Assembly: GCA_963971305.1 (NCBI GenBank)
Contig: OZ020313.1
Location: 52,524,203 to 52,588,202 of the forward strand
Direction of reading: 5' to 3'
Origin: Arcuatula senhousia
Taxonomy: Eukaryota > Mollusca > Bivalvia > Mytilida > Mytilidae
DNA length: 64,000 bases
Shown here: positions 1 to 10,748 of the stretch, piece by piece
How the letters are laid out: every line of letters begins with the position of its first letter
Position numbering within the stretch: position 1 is the first letter of the stretch
Notes under the pieces: generated by a model
Seen by the model: only the letters and a program-made list of their open reading frames with translations
Told to the model about the DNA's origin: nothing
Database searches by the model: none
Position numbers and translations under genes: made by a program

Positions 1-2030
1 GCACCACGGGGCCTATGGGTCCCAGGGATGGTTCAAGTCTATCGAAATTGTGTATGTGGGTCCATATGAGTTAGGCCTAACATTCTAAATAGGTCCGGGA
101 TCAAATGGATCACTTTAAAAAAAAAAATCGAACCCTCATGCATTTCATGTATAACATGGCTTTATATAGAAATGTTGCACCATGGAAACGGACTTTGCAC
201 CACGGGGCCTATGGGTCCCAGGGATGGTTCAAGTCTATCGAAATTGTGTATGTGGGTCCATATGAGTTAGGCCTAACATTCTAAATAGGTCCGGGATCAA
301 ATGGATCACTTTAAAAAAAAAAATCGAACCCTCATGCATTTCATGTATAACATGGCTTTATATAGAAATGTTGCACCATGGAAACGGACTTTGCACCACG
401 GGGCCTATGGGTCCCAGGGATGGTTCAAGTCTATCGAAATTGTGTATGTGGGTCCATATGAGTTAGGCCTAACATTCTAAATAGGTCCGGGATCAAATGG
501 ATCACTTTAAAAAAAAAAATCGAACCCTCATGCATTTCATGTATAACATGGCTTTATATAGAAATGTTGCACCATGGAAACGGACTTTGCACCACGGGGC
601 CTATGGGTCCCAGGGATGGTTCAAGTCTATCGAAATTGTGTATGTGGGTCCATATGAGTTAGGCCTAACATTCTAAATAGGTCCGGGATCAAATGGATCA
701 CTTTAAAAAAAAAATCGAACCCTCATGCATTTCATGTATAACATGGCTTTATATAGAAATGTTGCACCATGGAAACGGACTTTGCACCACGGGGCCTATG
801 GGTCCCAGGGATGGTTCAAGTCTATCGAAATTGTGTATGTGGGTCCATATGAGTTAGGCCTAACATTCTAAATAGGTCCGGGATCAAATGGATCACTTTT
901 AAAAAAAAAATCGAACCCTCATGCATTTCATGTATAACATGGCTTTATATAGAAATGTTGCACCATGGAAACGGACTTTGCACCACGGGGCCTATGGGTC
1001 CCAGGGATGGTTCAAGTCTATCGAAATTGTGTATGTGGGTCCATATGAGTTAGGCCTAACATTCTAAATAGGTCCGGGATGAAATGGATCACTTTAAAAA
1101 AAAAATCGAACCCTCATGCATTTCATGTATAACATGGCTTTATATAGAAATGTTGCACCATGGAAACGGACTTTGCACCACGGGGCCTATGGGTCCCAGG
1201 GATGGTTCAAGTCTATCGAAATTGTGTATGTGGGTCCATATGAGTTAGGCCTAACATTCTAAATAGGTCCGGGATCAAATGGATCACTGTCAAAAAAAAA
1301 ATCGAACCCTCATGCATTTCATGTATAACATGGCTTTATATAGAAATGTTGCACCATGGAAACGGACTTTGCACCACGGGGCCTATGGGTCCCAGGGATG
1401 GTTCAAGTCTATCGAAATTGTGTATGTGGGTCCATATGAGTTAGGCCTAACATTCTAAATAGGTCCGGGATCAAATGGATCACTTTAAAAAAAAAAATCG
1501 AACCCTCATGCATTTCATGTATAACATGGCTTTATATAGAAATGTTGCACCATGGAAACGGACTTTGCACCACGGGGCCTATGGGTCCCAGGGATGGTTC
1601 AAGTCTATCGAAATTGTGTATGTGGGTCCATATGAGTTAGGCCTAACATTCTAAATAGGTCCGGGATCAAATGGATCACTTTAAAAAAAAAATCGAACCC
1701 TCATGCATTTCATGTATAACATGGCTTTATATAGAAATGTTGCACCATGGAAACGGACTTTGCACCACGGGGCCTATGGGTCCCAGGGATGGTTCAAGTC
1801 TATCGAAATTGTGTATGTGGGTCCATATGAGTTAGGCCTAACATTCTAAATAGGTCCGGGATCAAATCGATCACTTTAAAAAAAAAATCGAACCCTCATG
1901 CATTTCATGTATAACATGGCTTTATATAGAAATGTTGCACCATGGAAACGGACTTTGCACCACGGGGCCTATGGGTCCCAGGGATGGTTCAAGTCTATCG
2001 AAATTGTGTATGTGGGTCCATAGTTAAGCT
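1..2030 (+). repeat. 196-bp satellite array, homogenised part
   Basis: About ten head-to-tail units of 196 bp (unit starts at 1, 197, 393, 589 and so on) that differ only by isolated substitutions and the length of an A-run of 8-11 bases. Each unit contains GCACCACGGGGCCTATGG, then TTAGGCCTAACATTCTAAAT, the A-run, TCGAACCCTCATGCATTTC and GCACCATGGAAACGG. The motif TTGCACCAYGG occurs twice per unit, so the unit may itself come from a smaller duplication. The array runs off the left edge of the window. Near-identity suggests recent homogenisation or expansion. No coding potential is credible: 196 is not a multiple of three and every frame is interrupted. Confidence 0.97.
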
Positions 2031-2700
2031 TAGAATTCTAAATATGTTTGGGGTCCAATGAATCACTGTCAAAAATAAAATTCGAACCCTCATGCATTTC
2101 ATGTATGTCATGACTTTATATAGAAATATTGTGTACCATGGAAACGGACCTTGCACCACGGGGCATATTAGTCCCAGTGATGGTTCAAGTATAACGAAAT
2201 TGTGTGTGTGGGTTTATATGAGTAAGGCCTAAAATTCTAAATAGGTCCATTGTCTATTGGATCACTGTCAAAACATTGTCGAACACCCACATATAACATA
2301 GCTTTACATTGAAATCTTGCACCATGGAAACGGACCTAGCACCACGGGCCATTTATAAACTAGGGTTGGTCCAAGATTGTCTTAACTAGTATGTTTATTA
2401 GTCCATATAAGTAAAGCCTTCAATTTTAAATAGACCCGGTATGCCTTGGATCACTGTCAGAGAAAATTTTGATACCCACGTCTATATACGGTTTATACAG
2501 TCATCTTGCACCACAAAAACGGACTTGGCACCACGGGTCTTATAGGGGCCATAGGGAATGATTAAGTCTATCGAAATTGTTTTAGTTTGAGTTAGGACTG
2601 GATTACTAAATACTAGTAGGTCAAGGTTCACTCCCAAGAACATTTTTGAACCCTTATTTATTCGGTTTTTTTTTATAGCAATCTTGCACTATGAAAAACA
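2031..2700 (+). repeat. Decaying edge of the 196-bp satellite
   Basis: Three to four further units in the same orientation, progressively diverged and with small deletions. The landmarks GCACCATGGAAACGGACC, ACCACGGG and TAGGTC/TAGACCCGG remain recognisable to about 2,700. This is the usual appearance of a satellite boundary, where edge units escape homogenisation. Confidence 0.85.
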
Positions 2701-4730
2701 GAAATAGCACCATGTTGCACTGTATAATATGTGAAATGGACATACAGCTATAAATTGGTTCAGATTTCATGCAACCACAATTTGGAATCCTCCAAATATG
2801 GATTGTATTTTATACAAGTCATAATAGTCATTAGGATTTTTTTTTACACAAAACGATATTTTCAGGCTAAAGATAGGTCTATAAAACAATTGGGTGATGA
2901 TAAAGGTAGATGAATAAAAAAAAGTATTAAAGTTTCAAAGTCGGCGTGAAATATTCAAAATGAAACGAAATAGTTTTGTAAATTTTGTTTTCAGGAAACT
3001 TCATGCACACTAAAGCATTTTTTTAAAAACATTTTTGTGAACTTAAGTAAAAAGAGGAGGAAATGGACCTTTTGCTTATGATTAGACAAACGACCTGAAC
3101 AAAATTACTTCTATGTTATAGAACTCTGACGCACGAGGGTTCGATTCCCTCCCTAGGCTTTATTAGTTCCAGGCTGGTGCAAAGTTGGGCAGAACGCCTA
3201 GTGGCCCCACGTCAAAGATTCTTTACTTGTCAGTCTGTTCGTACGTCATACACCAAGTGCGTTTTAATGAACTGATTTTCCTTATATTCATGAAATGTTG
3301 TAGATTTACATGTATCTATAACCTTAAAGTTTTGGAATTCTAACATGCATGTGTCATTGAAGACTCAATTGCGTGTTGTCGTTCTTTTAATATTTCCAAC
3401 CATAAAATGCCATTCCTTTTATACATCTACTCCAATGATAAGACTCATAAACAAAAATTAGAGAATGTGGTACTTTATAATATTTCTAACTATTCATACT
3501 AAGTTAATACACGCACTCAGTAACTATCAAGTTAAGGCTTTTTTGCTTTTCTTAATAATTGTTCTCAAAGCCTTTTTTACAGAAAAAATGTAACGTGTCA
3601 ACATTTTAAAGGATGGGTAGCAATAAGGCCCTAATTTGGACCATCTAAAGGCGGAAGATAAAAAATGTCAATTTTTATTTTCCGCCTTTTTCGGCATTTA
3701 TTCTACATCTAAATACTTTAAGCATTTAGGTTGCAGCTTTCTTTAGGACCAACAGCGAAAAACCTCACACAAAAATGCAGCATCCCTATAATTTTCTTTT
3801 TCTCAAAGATGCTAAAAACGCCAAAACTTTCGTTTGTAATTTGTCAAAAATAAGGTTTCATTTCTCTAGCATGCATCTTTATAATATGTTTAGTAAACAA
3901 AATCTCTACATCTACAATATTTTGAGGAGCTAATATTCATTTTCTGCATGCACTTTTTTAACGCATGCTTAGATATGGATACATATTGTTCAGTCTGTCG
4001 GAAGTTGCTTCTCGTTTACTTCCTATTGTTCAAATACATATCATCTGAAAAGTACTCAAAATGTTAAACAAAAATCCACAAGAAGACCTGCGGACAAGGT
4101 TTCCGCTTGGAAAGCATCGTCACCCCTAAAACACCCGCGGACAATATTTCCGCCAGGAAAGCATATTAGCCCCGAGAAGACCCGCGGTCGGAACTTTCGC
4201 AGAGAAAACATGTTTCCCCGCTATCCCCAATATTAACTTTTTCAGTGAACAGGAAGTAGATATCTGACATGTGGACCTACTTTTGATACTTGCAATACGT
4301 CATATACCAAATATCATGCTCCTGTGATGAATAGTTTCCGATAAAATTGTTACCATGTGTTACGAACATTTTAAACAATTGACCAATAGTGTTAAAAATT
4401 CACAGTCTTAACAAAAAGTATATGTAAGACAGACCTAATTTTTGTTCTTGCGATAAAGGACCTCATGCTGAAGCCAACTATTAAAATTTCAAGCAATTGT
4501 GATATGTAGTTGTTGAGACAACTGTTAAGAAAGTTATGTTGCAGACGGACGATGGGAACGGAAGGACAGAGATAAACCAGTAAACCCCCTTCATCTTCAA
4601 AACAGGGTATGAAAATCCGCTTTAAATTTATTTGAAAAAAATATTACCATAACGATTGCAACAGAGCTTTGATGCAATAATCTGCACTAGTTTTTAAACT
4701 ATAATGAAAAGACAAACAAAAACTTAATAG
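2701..4730. other. Gene-free stretch between the satellite arrays
   Basis: AT-rich sequence with no convincing ORF or splice-bounded exon. A short piece near 3,130-3,160 (GAGGGTTCGATTCCC) resembles the satellite's TCGAACCCTC motif in reverse orientation. The rest looks like unannotatable old repeat or spacer. Confidence 0.6.
4080..4225. repeat. Degenerate tandem repeat, about 50-57 bp unit, three copies
   Basis: Three imperfect copies of a GC-richer unit with the pattern GAAGACC(T/C)GCGGACAA, TTTCCGC, GGAAAGCAT and a C-run. It stands out by base composition from the AT-rich flanks. No function is apparent. Confidence 0.6.
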
Positions 4731-4839
4731 CTTACCTGGTCCTTAAGGTAAATCTGAAGAATGACAATTTAACTCAATACTGACTTTTGTAGAGCTAAAT
4801 AAGCTGAATGTTTAAGCAAGTAACATCTTATCTTTAAGG

Positions 4840-6105
4840 AGCCATCTGACATCTTCGGCTAAATGGAGACTTTTGTAAAGTGCAGTGAGCTAAAGGTTTA
4901 AGAAAGCAACAGCTTTTCTCCCTAGTCCACAATAGCGTTCATTCTATAGGACAAAAACATGAAAAATAAAGAAGGAATGTGTCTATGGGACACAAATGCC
5001 CCCGCTAGGCCCTCAAACAGAGAGTGGAAGTCTCAAAGGTCTGAAAGTTGCCTAGAACATACAGATTGTCATACTGAACAATCCTACAAAGTTTCAAATC
5101 ATTCTCATGTATGGCTTTTGCGAAAAGCTTGACAGAAATTTTCAAGTCAGTTTTCATAGATTTCATATCGGCCCTATCCCAAACAGGAAGTAAACGTCCG
5201 ATAGGTCTGAAAGTGGCTTAGGACGTACAGTTTGTCATACTGAACCATCCTACCAAGTTTCAAATTATTCCCATGTACGGTCTCTGAGAAAAGCTTGACG
5301 GAAATTTGTTCGGACGGACGGACGAACATACGGATTGAGTAAAACTTAATGCCCCCGAAATGTCCTCGCCGGGGCATAAAACGCTATGAGAGAAAACCAC
5401 TATAAGGGGTCAGCTGACATCTTCGACCCAATGGATACTTTTGTAGACCTTCGGTCCAGGTCATCCGAAAACTTCCATCAGATGGAGAAGTTTTTTTGAA
5501 GAATTTCTCAAACTGGACATCTATCCAAGCAAAACTTTTATCTGTCTGTAATGGAATTCATTCTATGAGCCAAAAACCTTCTTTGGCCATAGCCCCTTAC
5601 AGGGGTCATCTGACAACTTCGAACCAACGGACAATTTTGTAGAGCTAATTGTGCTGAACATTTAAGCAAGCAACAGTTTCCTTCTATTTGCAAAAGTTTC
5701 CATTATAATTATATAAGGCAAAAACATGAAAATCGTGATTTTAAACTAAAAGGGCCATTACGTCTTAAAGGATTTACCTGACAACTTCGACTCAAAAGAA
5801 CCATAAAGGCATCATATTTGTTCTATCTGTCATATCAATTAAATTATAACACTTTAAAGGTGATTCTACCCGAATTTAATATTTTAGCGATGGCGACCAT
5901 GTTTTTTGTTGAATCAAACATCAGAAACAATAGTTTTGCAAACGCCACCACAAATAACAAGCATACCAAGTTGGTTGCACTTCGTCAATCGGTTTTAAAG
6001 AAACAAAGTTGTGAAAGTTGAACAGACGACAGACGACGGACGACGGATGCCAAGTGATAGCAATATATCACATGACCTTTGTCCAAGTGAGCTCAAATAA
6101 GGATA
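4840..6105 (-). mobile_element. DINE/HINE-like non-autonomous element, minus orientation
   Basis: Read on the minus strand, this begins at about 6,100 with the hairpin-forming GAGCTCACTTGGACAAAGG and the CGTCCGTCGT-type block (seen on + as CGACAGACGACGGACGACGG at about 6,030). It continues into diverged copies of the GTTGTCAGATGACCCCT repeat (on + as GGGGTCATCTGACAAC near 5,596, with older copies near 4,845, 5,407 and 5,770). The same family occurs in + orientation at 13,681, 20,581 and 23,137. It is interrupted at about 4,970-5,385 by another repeat. Small ORFs inside it have no coding signature. Confidence 0.7.
4975..5382. mobile_element. Nested element with two tandem units and a GCCCC/GGGGC end
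   Basis: Two diverged tandem copies of a unit of about 180 bp (landmarks GTCATACTGAAC, CCTACMAAGTTTCAAAT, GAAAAGCTTGACRGAAAT at 5,070-5,140 and 5,228-5,312), followed by GGACGGACGGACGAAC and the hairpin AATGCCCCCG...CGCCGGGGCAT. It also starts with ATGCCCCCGCTAGG at 4,998. It sits inside the DINE/HINE-like element and is therefore the younger insertion. The ORFs called across it are incidental. Confidence 0.65.
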
Positions 6106-7300
6106 TGTCCAAATTAAATGAAGACATTATGCCCTCCCATGCAACCACCCTTTGAACCGTAAAGTCGATTACATGCAGTGGGCATAACATGTAATAAAGA
6201 CTTTTTTATGCTAATATGCAACATATCCTAATAGTTTCAACTAGCAATAACCAATAATTCTAATTAATTCATAAGTGAATAACTGTTAAATGTAATTGCT
6301 TGCGAAGGTTCTTGATTGGTTTATTGGTTTAAAGAAACTATAACAAATATCATTCATAAGTTGATGGTACAGCTGCAGTTTTTCTAAAAAGATTTTGCGA
6401 TAATATCATATTTCCTTTATGGAAAAATAGCTTCAACCTGTTGATATAACCTGATATGGAACGGACGGACCAACTGACAGACCAGAACACCGTGCATATG
6501 CCCTTCTACTTTCGCAGACAAAAAAAGCTTTTGATGATAAAGGTCCTTCAGAAGGAATTCAATTTATAATGTGGGAAACCCGTAAAGATAGCAAAAAGGA
6601 CATGAATAGACAAAATTATATCAAATTGTCTGGCAAACATTTTAAACTGCATCTATTGCGCGTTTTGCTTTGAAAGAAACAATCTAATTCTGGATGAAAA
6701 TTTCAAGATTTTTATGAGCAAAATGATAAACCAAAATTTTTACCATTTTATCCGTTTGATTACAAGAGGATACCAATAACTTATCCACAACTCCTACTAA
6801 ATTACTCAATAGATTTTTACCACTCAATGGATTTTCATGAAATTTCATAGAATGTTTGTGACTAAATGTAGATGTGCAACTTCCATTAAAAATCTGGTCA
6901 ATTCGTGGGGTGTTGTGGGTATATATATATTTGTAAGCTGCAGTTAGCAGTTTTCTTGTTTTACACTAAAAGACAGGAAGAGTTTTATATAAAATAGCAG
7001 GGATTTCAAAGAAAGCAATTTTAATGCAACTACCGAATACAAACAGCTAGTTTAAAACCGTTGGGTTGTTCCATTTTGTTAACAACACTAAACGTGGATT
7101 TCTTGGTAAGAAGGGAGCGGTAATAGTTCAAAAAGTACTCTGTAAATAAAAGAACTGCTTTTCCGTGTACATGTACATATGAACATGTAACGAATAAGAC
7201 TAAGATCTTACAGGTCAATCATGACTAATAACGATATATATCTATAGCTTAGCATGTATTATTTAAAAAGAATTTAATCAACTCTTGGGCCAAGGGCATA
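6106..7300. other. Gene-free spacer before the right satellite array
   Basis: AT-rich, with no supported gene. Pieces such as GGAACGGACGGACCAACTGACAG near 6,457 look like remnants of dispersed repeats. A short ORF on the minus strand near 7,030-7,218 has no recognisable features and is probably random. Confidence 0.6.
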
Positions 7301-10300
7301 ATAATGCTTGGTTCGTTTTTGTGACCATTCCTGGGGACAATAGGCCCCACGGGATCCGTGGTGTTTGGTCTGTTTTTTTGTGTATACAGGATTTTCATAT
7401 AAATCATAAATGAACGGAGTTTTAATTTAATAACAGTGATCCAAAGGACACATGACCCAGAAAGGCCCCGTGGTGGTAGGTCATTTACAGGGTGCAAGAT
7501 TTCTATATTAACTCATGTTATTAACGAGGGTTCGAATTTTTCTTGACAGTGATCCATTGAATCCCGGACCTATTTAGAATGTTAGGCCTACCTCATATGG
7601 ACCCACATACACAATTTCGATAGACTTGAACCATCCCTGGGACCCATGGGCCCTGTGGTGCAAAGTCCGTTTCCATGGTGCAACATTTCTATATAAAGTC
7701 GAAATTGGACCCACATACACAATTTCGATAGACTTGAACCATCCCTGGGACCCATAGGCCCAGTGGTGCAAAGTCGGTTTCCATGGTGCAACATTACTAT
7801 ATAAAGTCATGCTAGAGGGTTCGATTTTTTTTTGACAGTGATCCATTGGATCCTGGACCTGTTTAGAATGTTAGGCCTAACTCATATGGACCCACATACA
7901 CAATTTCGATAGACTTGAACCATCCCTGGGACCCATAGGCCCAGTGGTGCAAAGTCGGTTTCCATGGTGCAACATTACTATATAAAGTCATGTTAGAGGG
8001 TTCCAATTTTTTTTTGACAGTGATCCATTTGATCCCGGACCTATTTAGAATGTTAGGCCTAACTCATATGGACCCACATACACAATTTCGATAGACTTGA
8101 ACCATCCCTCGGACCCATATGCCCCGTGGTGCAAAGTCCGTTTCCATGGTGCAACATTACTATATAAAGATGCTAGAGGGTTCGACTTTTTTTTTGACAG
8201 TGATCCATTGGATCCTGGACCTGTTTATAATGTTAGGCCTAACTCGTATGGACCCACATACACAATTTCAATAGACTTGAACCATCCCTGGGACCCATGG
8301 GCCCCGTGGTGCAAGGTCCGTTTCCATGGTGCAACATTTCTATATAAAGTCGTGCTATACATGAAATGCATGAGGGTTCGATTTTTTTTTGACAGTGATC
8401 CATTGGATCCTGAACCTATTTAGAATGTTAGGCCTAACTCATATGGACCCACATACACAATTTCGATAGACTTGAACAATCCCTCGGACCCATAGGCCCC
8501 GTGGTGCAAAGTCCGTTTCCATGGTGCAACATTACTATATAAAGTTATGTTAGAGGGTTCCATTTTTTTTTTTTTTGACAGTGATCCATTGGATCCCGGA
8601 CCTGTTTAGAATGTTAGGCCTAATTCATATGGACCCACATACACAATTTAGATAGACTTGAACCATCCCTGGGACCCATGGGCCCCGTGGTGCAAAGTCC
8701 GTTTCCATGGTGCAACATTACTATATAAAGTCATGCTAGAGGGTTCGATTTTTTTTTTTACAGTGATCCATTGGATCCTGGACCTATTTAGAATGTTAGG
8801 CCTAACTCATATGGACCCACATACACAATTTCGATAGACTTGAACCATCCCTGGAACCCAAAGGCCCAGTGGTTCAAAGTCGGTTTCCATGGTGCAACAT
8901 TTCTATATAAAGTCATGTTAACAATACATGAGGGTTCAAAATTATCTCTGACAGTAATCCATTTGGACCCCGAACCTATTTCAAATGCTAGGCCTAACTC
9001 ATATGGACCTACATGCACAATTTCGATAGACTTGAACTATCCCTGGGACCCATAGGCCCGGTTGGTGCAAAGTCCCTTTCCATGGTGGTACAAGATTTCT
9101 ATATAAAGTCATGTTATACATGAAATGCACGAGGGTTCGAAATTTGTTTTGACAGTGATCCATCCATTGGATCCCGGACCCATTTAGAATGCTAGGTCTA
9201 ACTCATATGGACCTACATACACAATTTTGATAGACTTGAACCATCCCTGGGACCCATGTTCCCCGTGGTGCAAGGTCCGTACCCATTGTGCAAGATTCCG
9301 CGTAGTACAGCCATGTTATGCGCGAGAATTTAAAATTTTCTTTAAAAGAAATACAATGGTCCCCGGACCTATTTAGTATTTTAAACCTTACTCATATGGA
9401 CCCACACACACAATTTCTATAGAATTGAACTATACATTGGGGTCAAAGGTTCCGTGGTGCAAGGTTCGTTTTCATGGTGCAACAATTCTATGTAAAGCCA
9501 TGTTTTACATAGAGGTTTGAAATTTTTTATGAAAGTGATTTAGTGGAAACCCGAACCTATTTAAAATTCCAAACCTAACACATATTTAGACCCACATACT
9601 TATTTTTTTTATAGAATTAAACTATCAATGGGACCATAGACCCCGTGGTGCAAGGTTCGTTATCATGGTGCAAGAATTCTATGTAAAGCCATGTTATGCA
9701 CGATCGAGGGTTCGATTTTTTTTAGAGTAATATAATAGACCCCGGACCTATTTAGAATTTTAAACCTTACTCATATAAACCCACATACTCAATTTCTGTA
9801 GAATTGAACTATCTACTGGGGCCCATAGGCCGCGTGGTGCAAGGTAGGTTTTCATGGTGCAAAATTTCTACCTAAAGCCATATAATACGTAGGGGTTTGA
9901 AATTTCTTTGAAAGTGATTCAGTGGACCCCGGACCTATTTAAAATTCTAAACCTAACTCATATGGACCCACATACCCAAGTTTTATAGAATTGTTCTATA
10001 ACCTGGAGTCCATAGGCCCCGTGGTGCAAGGTTCCTTTTCATGGTGCAAGAATGGTATGTAAAGCCATGTTATGCATAGAGGTTTGAAATTGTCTTTGAA
10101 AGTATTATAATGGACCCCGGACCTACTTAGAATTATAGACCTAACTCAAATGGACCCATTAACACAGTTTTGTTGGATTTGAAATAAGTCCCGTGGTGCT
10201 ATATCCTTTTTTGTCAAGGCAGTGGTGCTTGCAAGCTATAGTTTTAAGCTATATGGGAAGAGGAAAAAGGGGGGGGGGCTCTCAAGTTTTTTTTTCTTTT

Positions 10301-10450
10301 TCAAACAATGGTCCATTGGACCCGGGACCCAAAATATAATATTCAAGGCTTAACCTAACACAATTTTGATAGATGATCATAGATTTTCACAATCTCAGTG
10401 ACCAACGGGCCTAGTGGTGCTTAGTCCTGTTTTTCATGGTTCTTCCTATC
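7300..10450 (-). repeat. Same satellite in inverted orientation, diverged array
   Basis: About 15 units matching the reverse complement of the left array: TTAGGCCTAACTCATATGG, CACAATTTCGATAGACTTG, CCATCCCTGGGACCCAT and TTTCCATGGTGCAACATT recur at intervals of about 180-190 bp (TTAGGCC at about 7,873, 8,054, 8,237, 8,427). Units are shorter than on the left because most lack the TGTATAACATGG-side segment. One partial unit of about 105 bp sits near 7,690-7,795. Divergence rises toward both ends (7,300-7,540 and 9,300-10,450). Short ORFs across it (for example 8,097-8,423) follow the repeat and are not genes. Confidence 0.93.
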
Positions 10451-10740
10451 TAAGGTAAAATGTTTTTGAGGTTTCTACATTTAAATTTTTATTAAGAATA
10501 TTCTTTTGGTAAAATTATATTATTTTGAATTTATTACATATGAATTTGAATCATTTTCAACGTGTTTTACTATTCCTTATTCATCTTTTTCGGGATACTT
10601 TTCATGTACTAGGCACATCCCGCATGTCACATGATTTAAAGAACCAATAAGACGGTGGTGCTTATAGTGGTTGTTGTCACGTTTCTATATATTTATTATA
10701 AGTCATAAAAAATAACAAAGCGTGATCTAGACGAAAAATT
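10451..10740 (+). promoter_or_regulatory. Putative U1-C promoter and 5' UTR
   Basis: This is the only non-repeat DNA between the decaying satellite and the proposed first coding exon. It contains CCAAT at 10,644-10,648, TCACATGAT at about 10,627 and an AT-rich CTATATATTTAT at about 10,685. These are weak motifs in AT-rich DNA; the promoter call rests on position in front of the proposed ATG, not on motif strength. A transcription start cannot be placed from sequence alone. Confidence 0.3.
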
Positions 10741-10748
10741 ATGCCTAA
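10741..10748 (+). CDS. SNRPC: U1-C coding exon 1 (8 nt)
   Basis: ATGCCTAA followed by the donor GTATGT. Joined to exon 2 it gives MPKYYCDYC, matching the invariant start of the family (M-P-K-aromatic-Y-C). I found no other ATGCCNAAGT between here and exon 2. The implied intron of about 7.1 kb is long but full of inserted elements. An 8-nt match could arise by chance, so RNA evidence would decide. Confidence 0.65.

Noticed and set aside
1..2030. Regular repeats as a possible CRISPR array
   Set aside because: Units are contiguous without unique spacers, far too long, and the window is eukaryotic.
3125..3165. GGTTCGATTCC, an exact pol III B-box-like motif (possible tRNA gene)
   Set aside because: No A box, acceptor stem or cloverleaf can be built around it. 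The surrounding GAGGGTTCGA is better explained as a relic of the satellite's own TCGAACCCTC motif.
7574..9055. ORFs of 68-108 codons on both strands in the right satellite array
   Set aside because: They repeat with the satellite, occur on both strands and break in other units; they are by-products of the repeat sequence.
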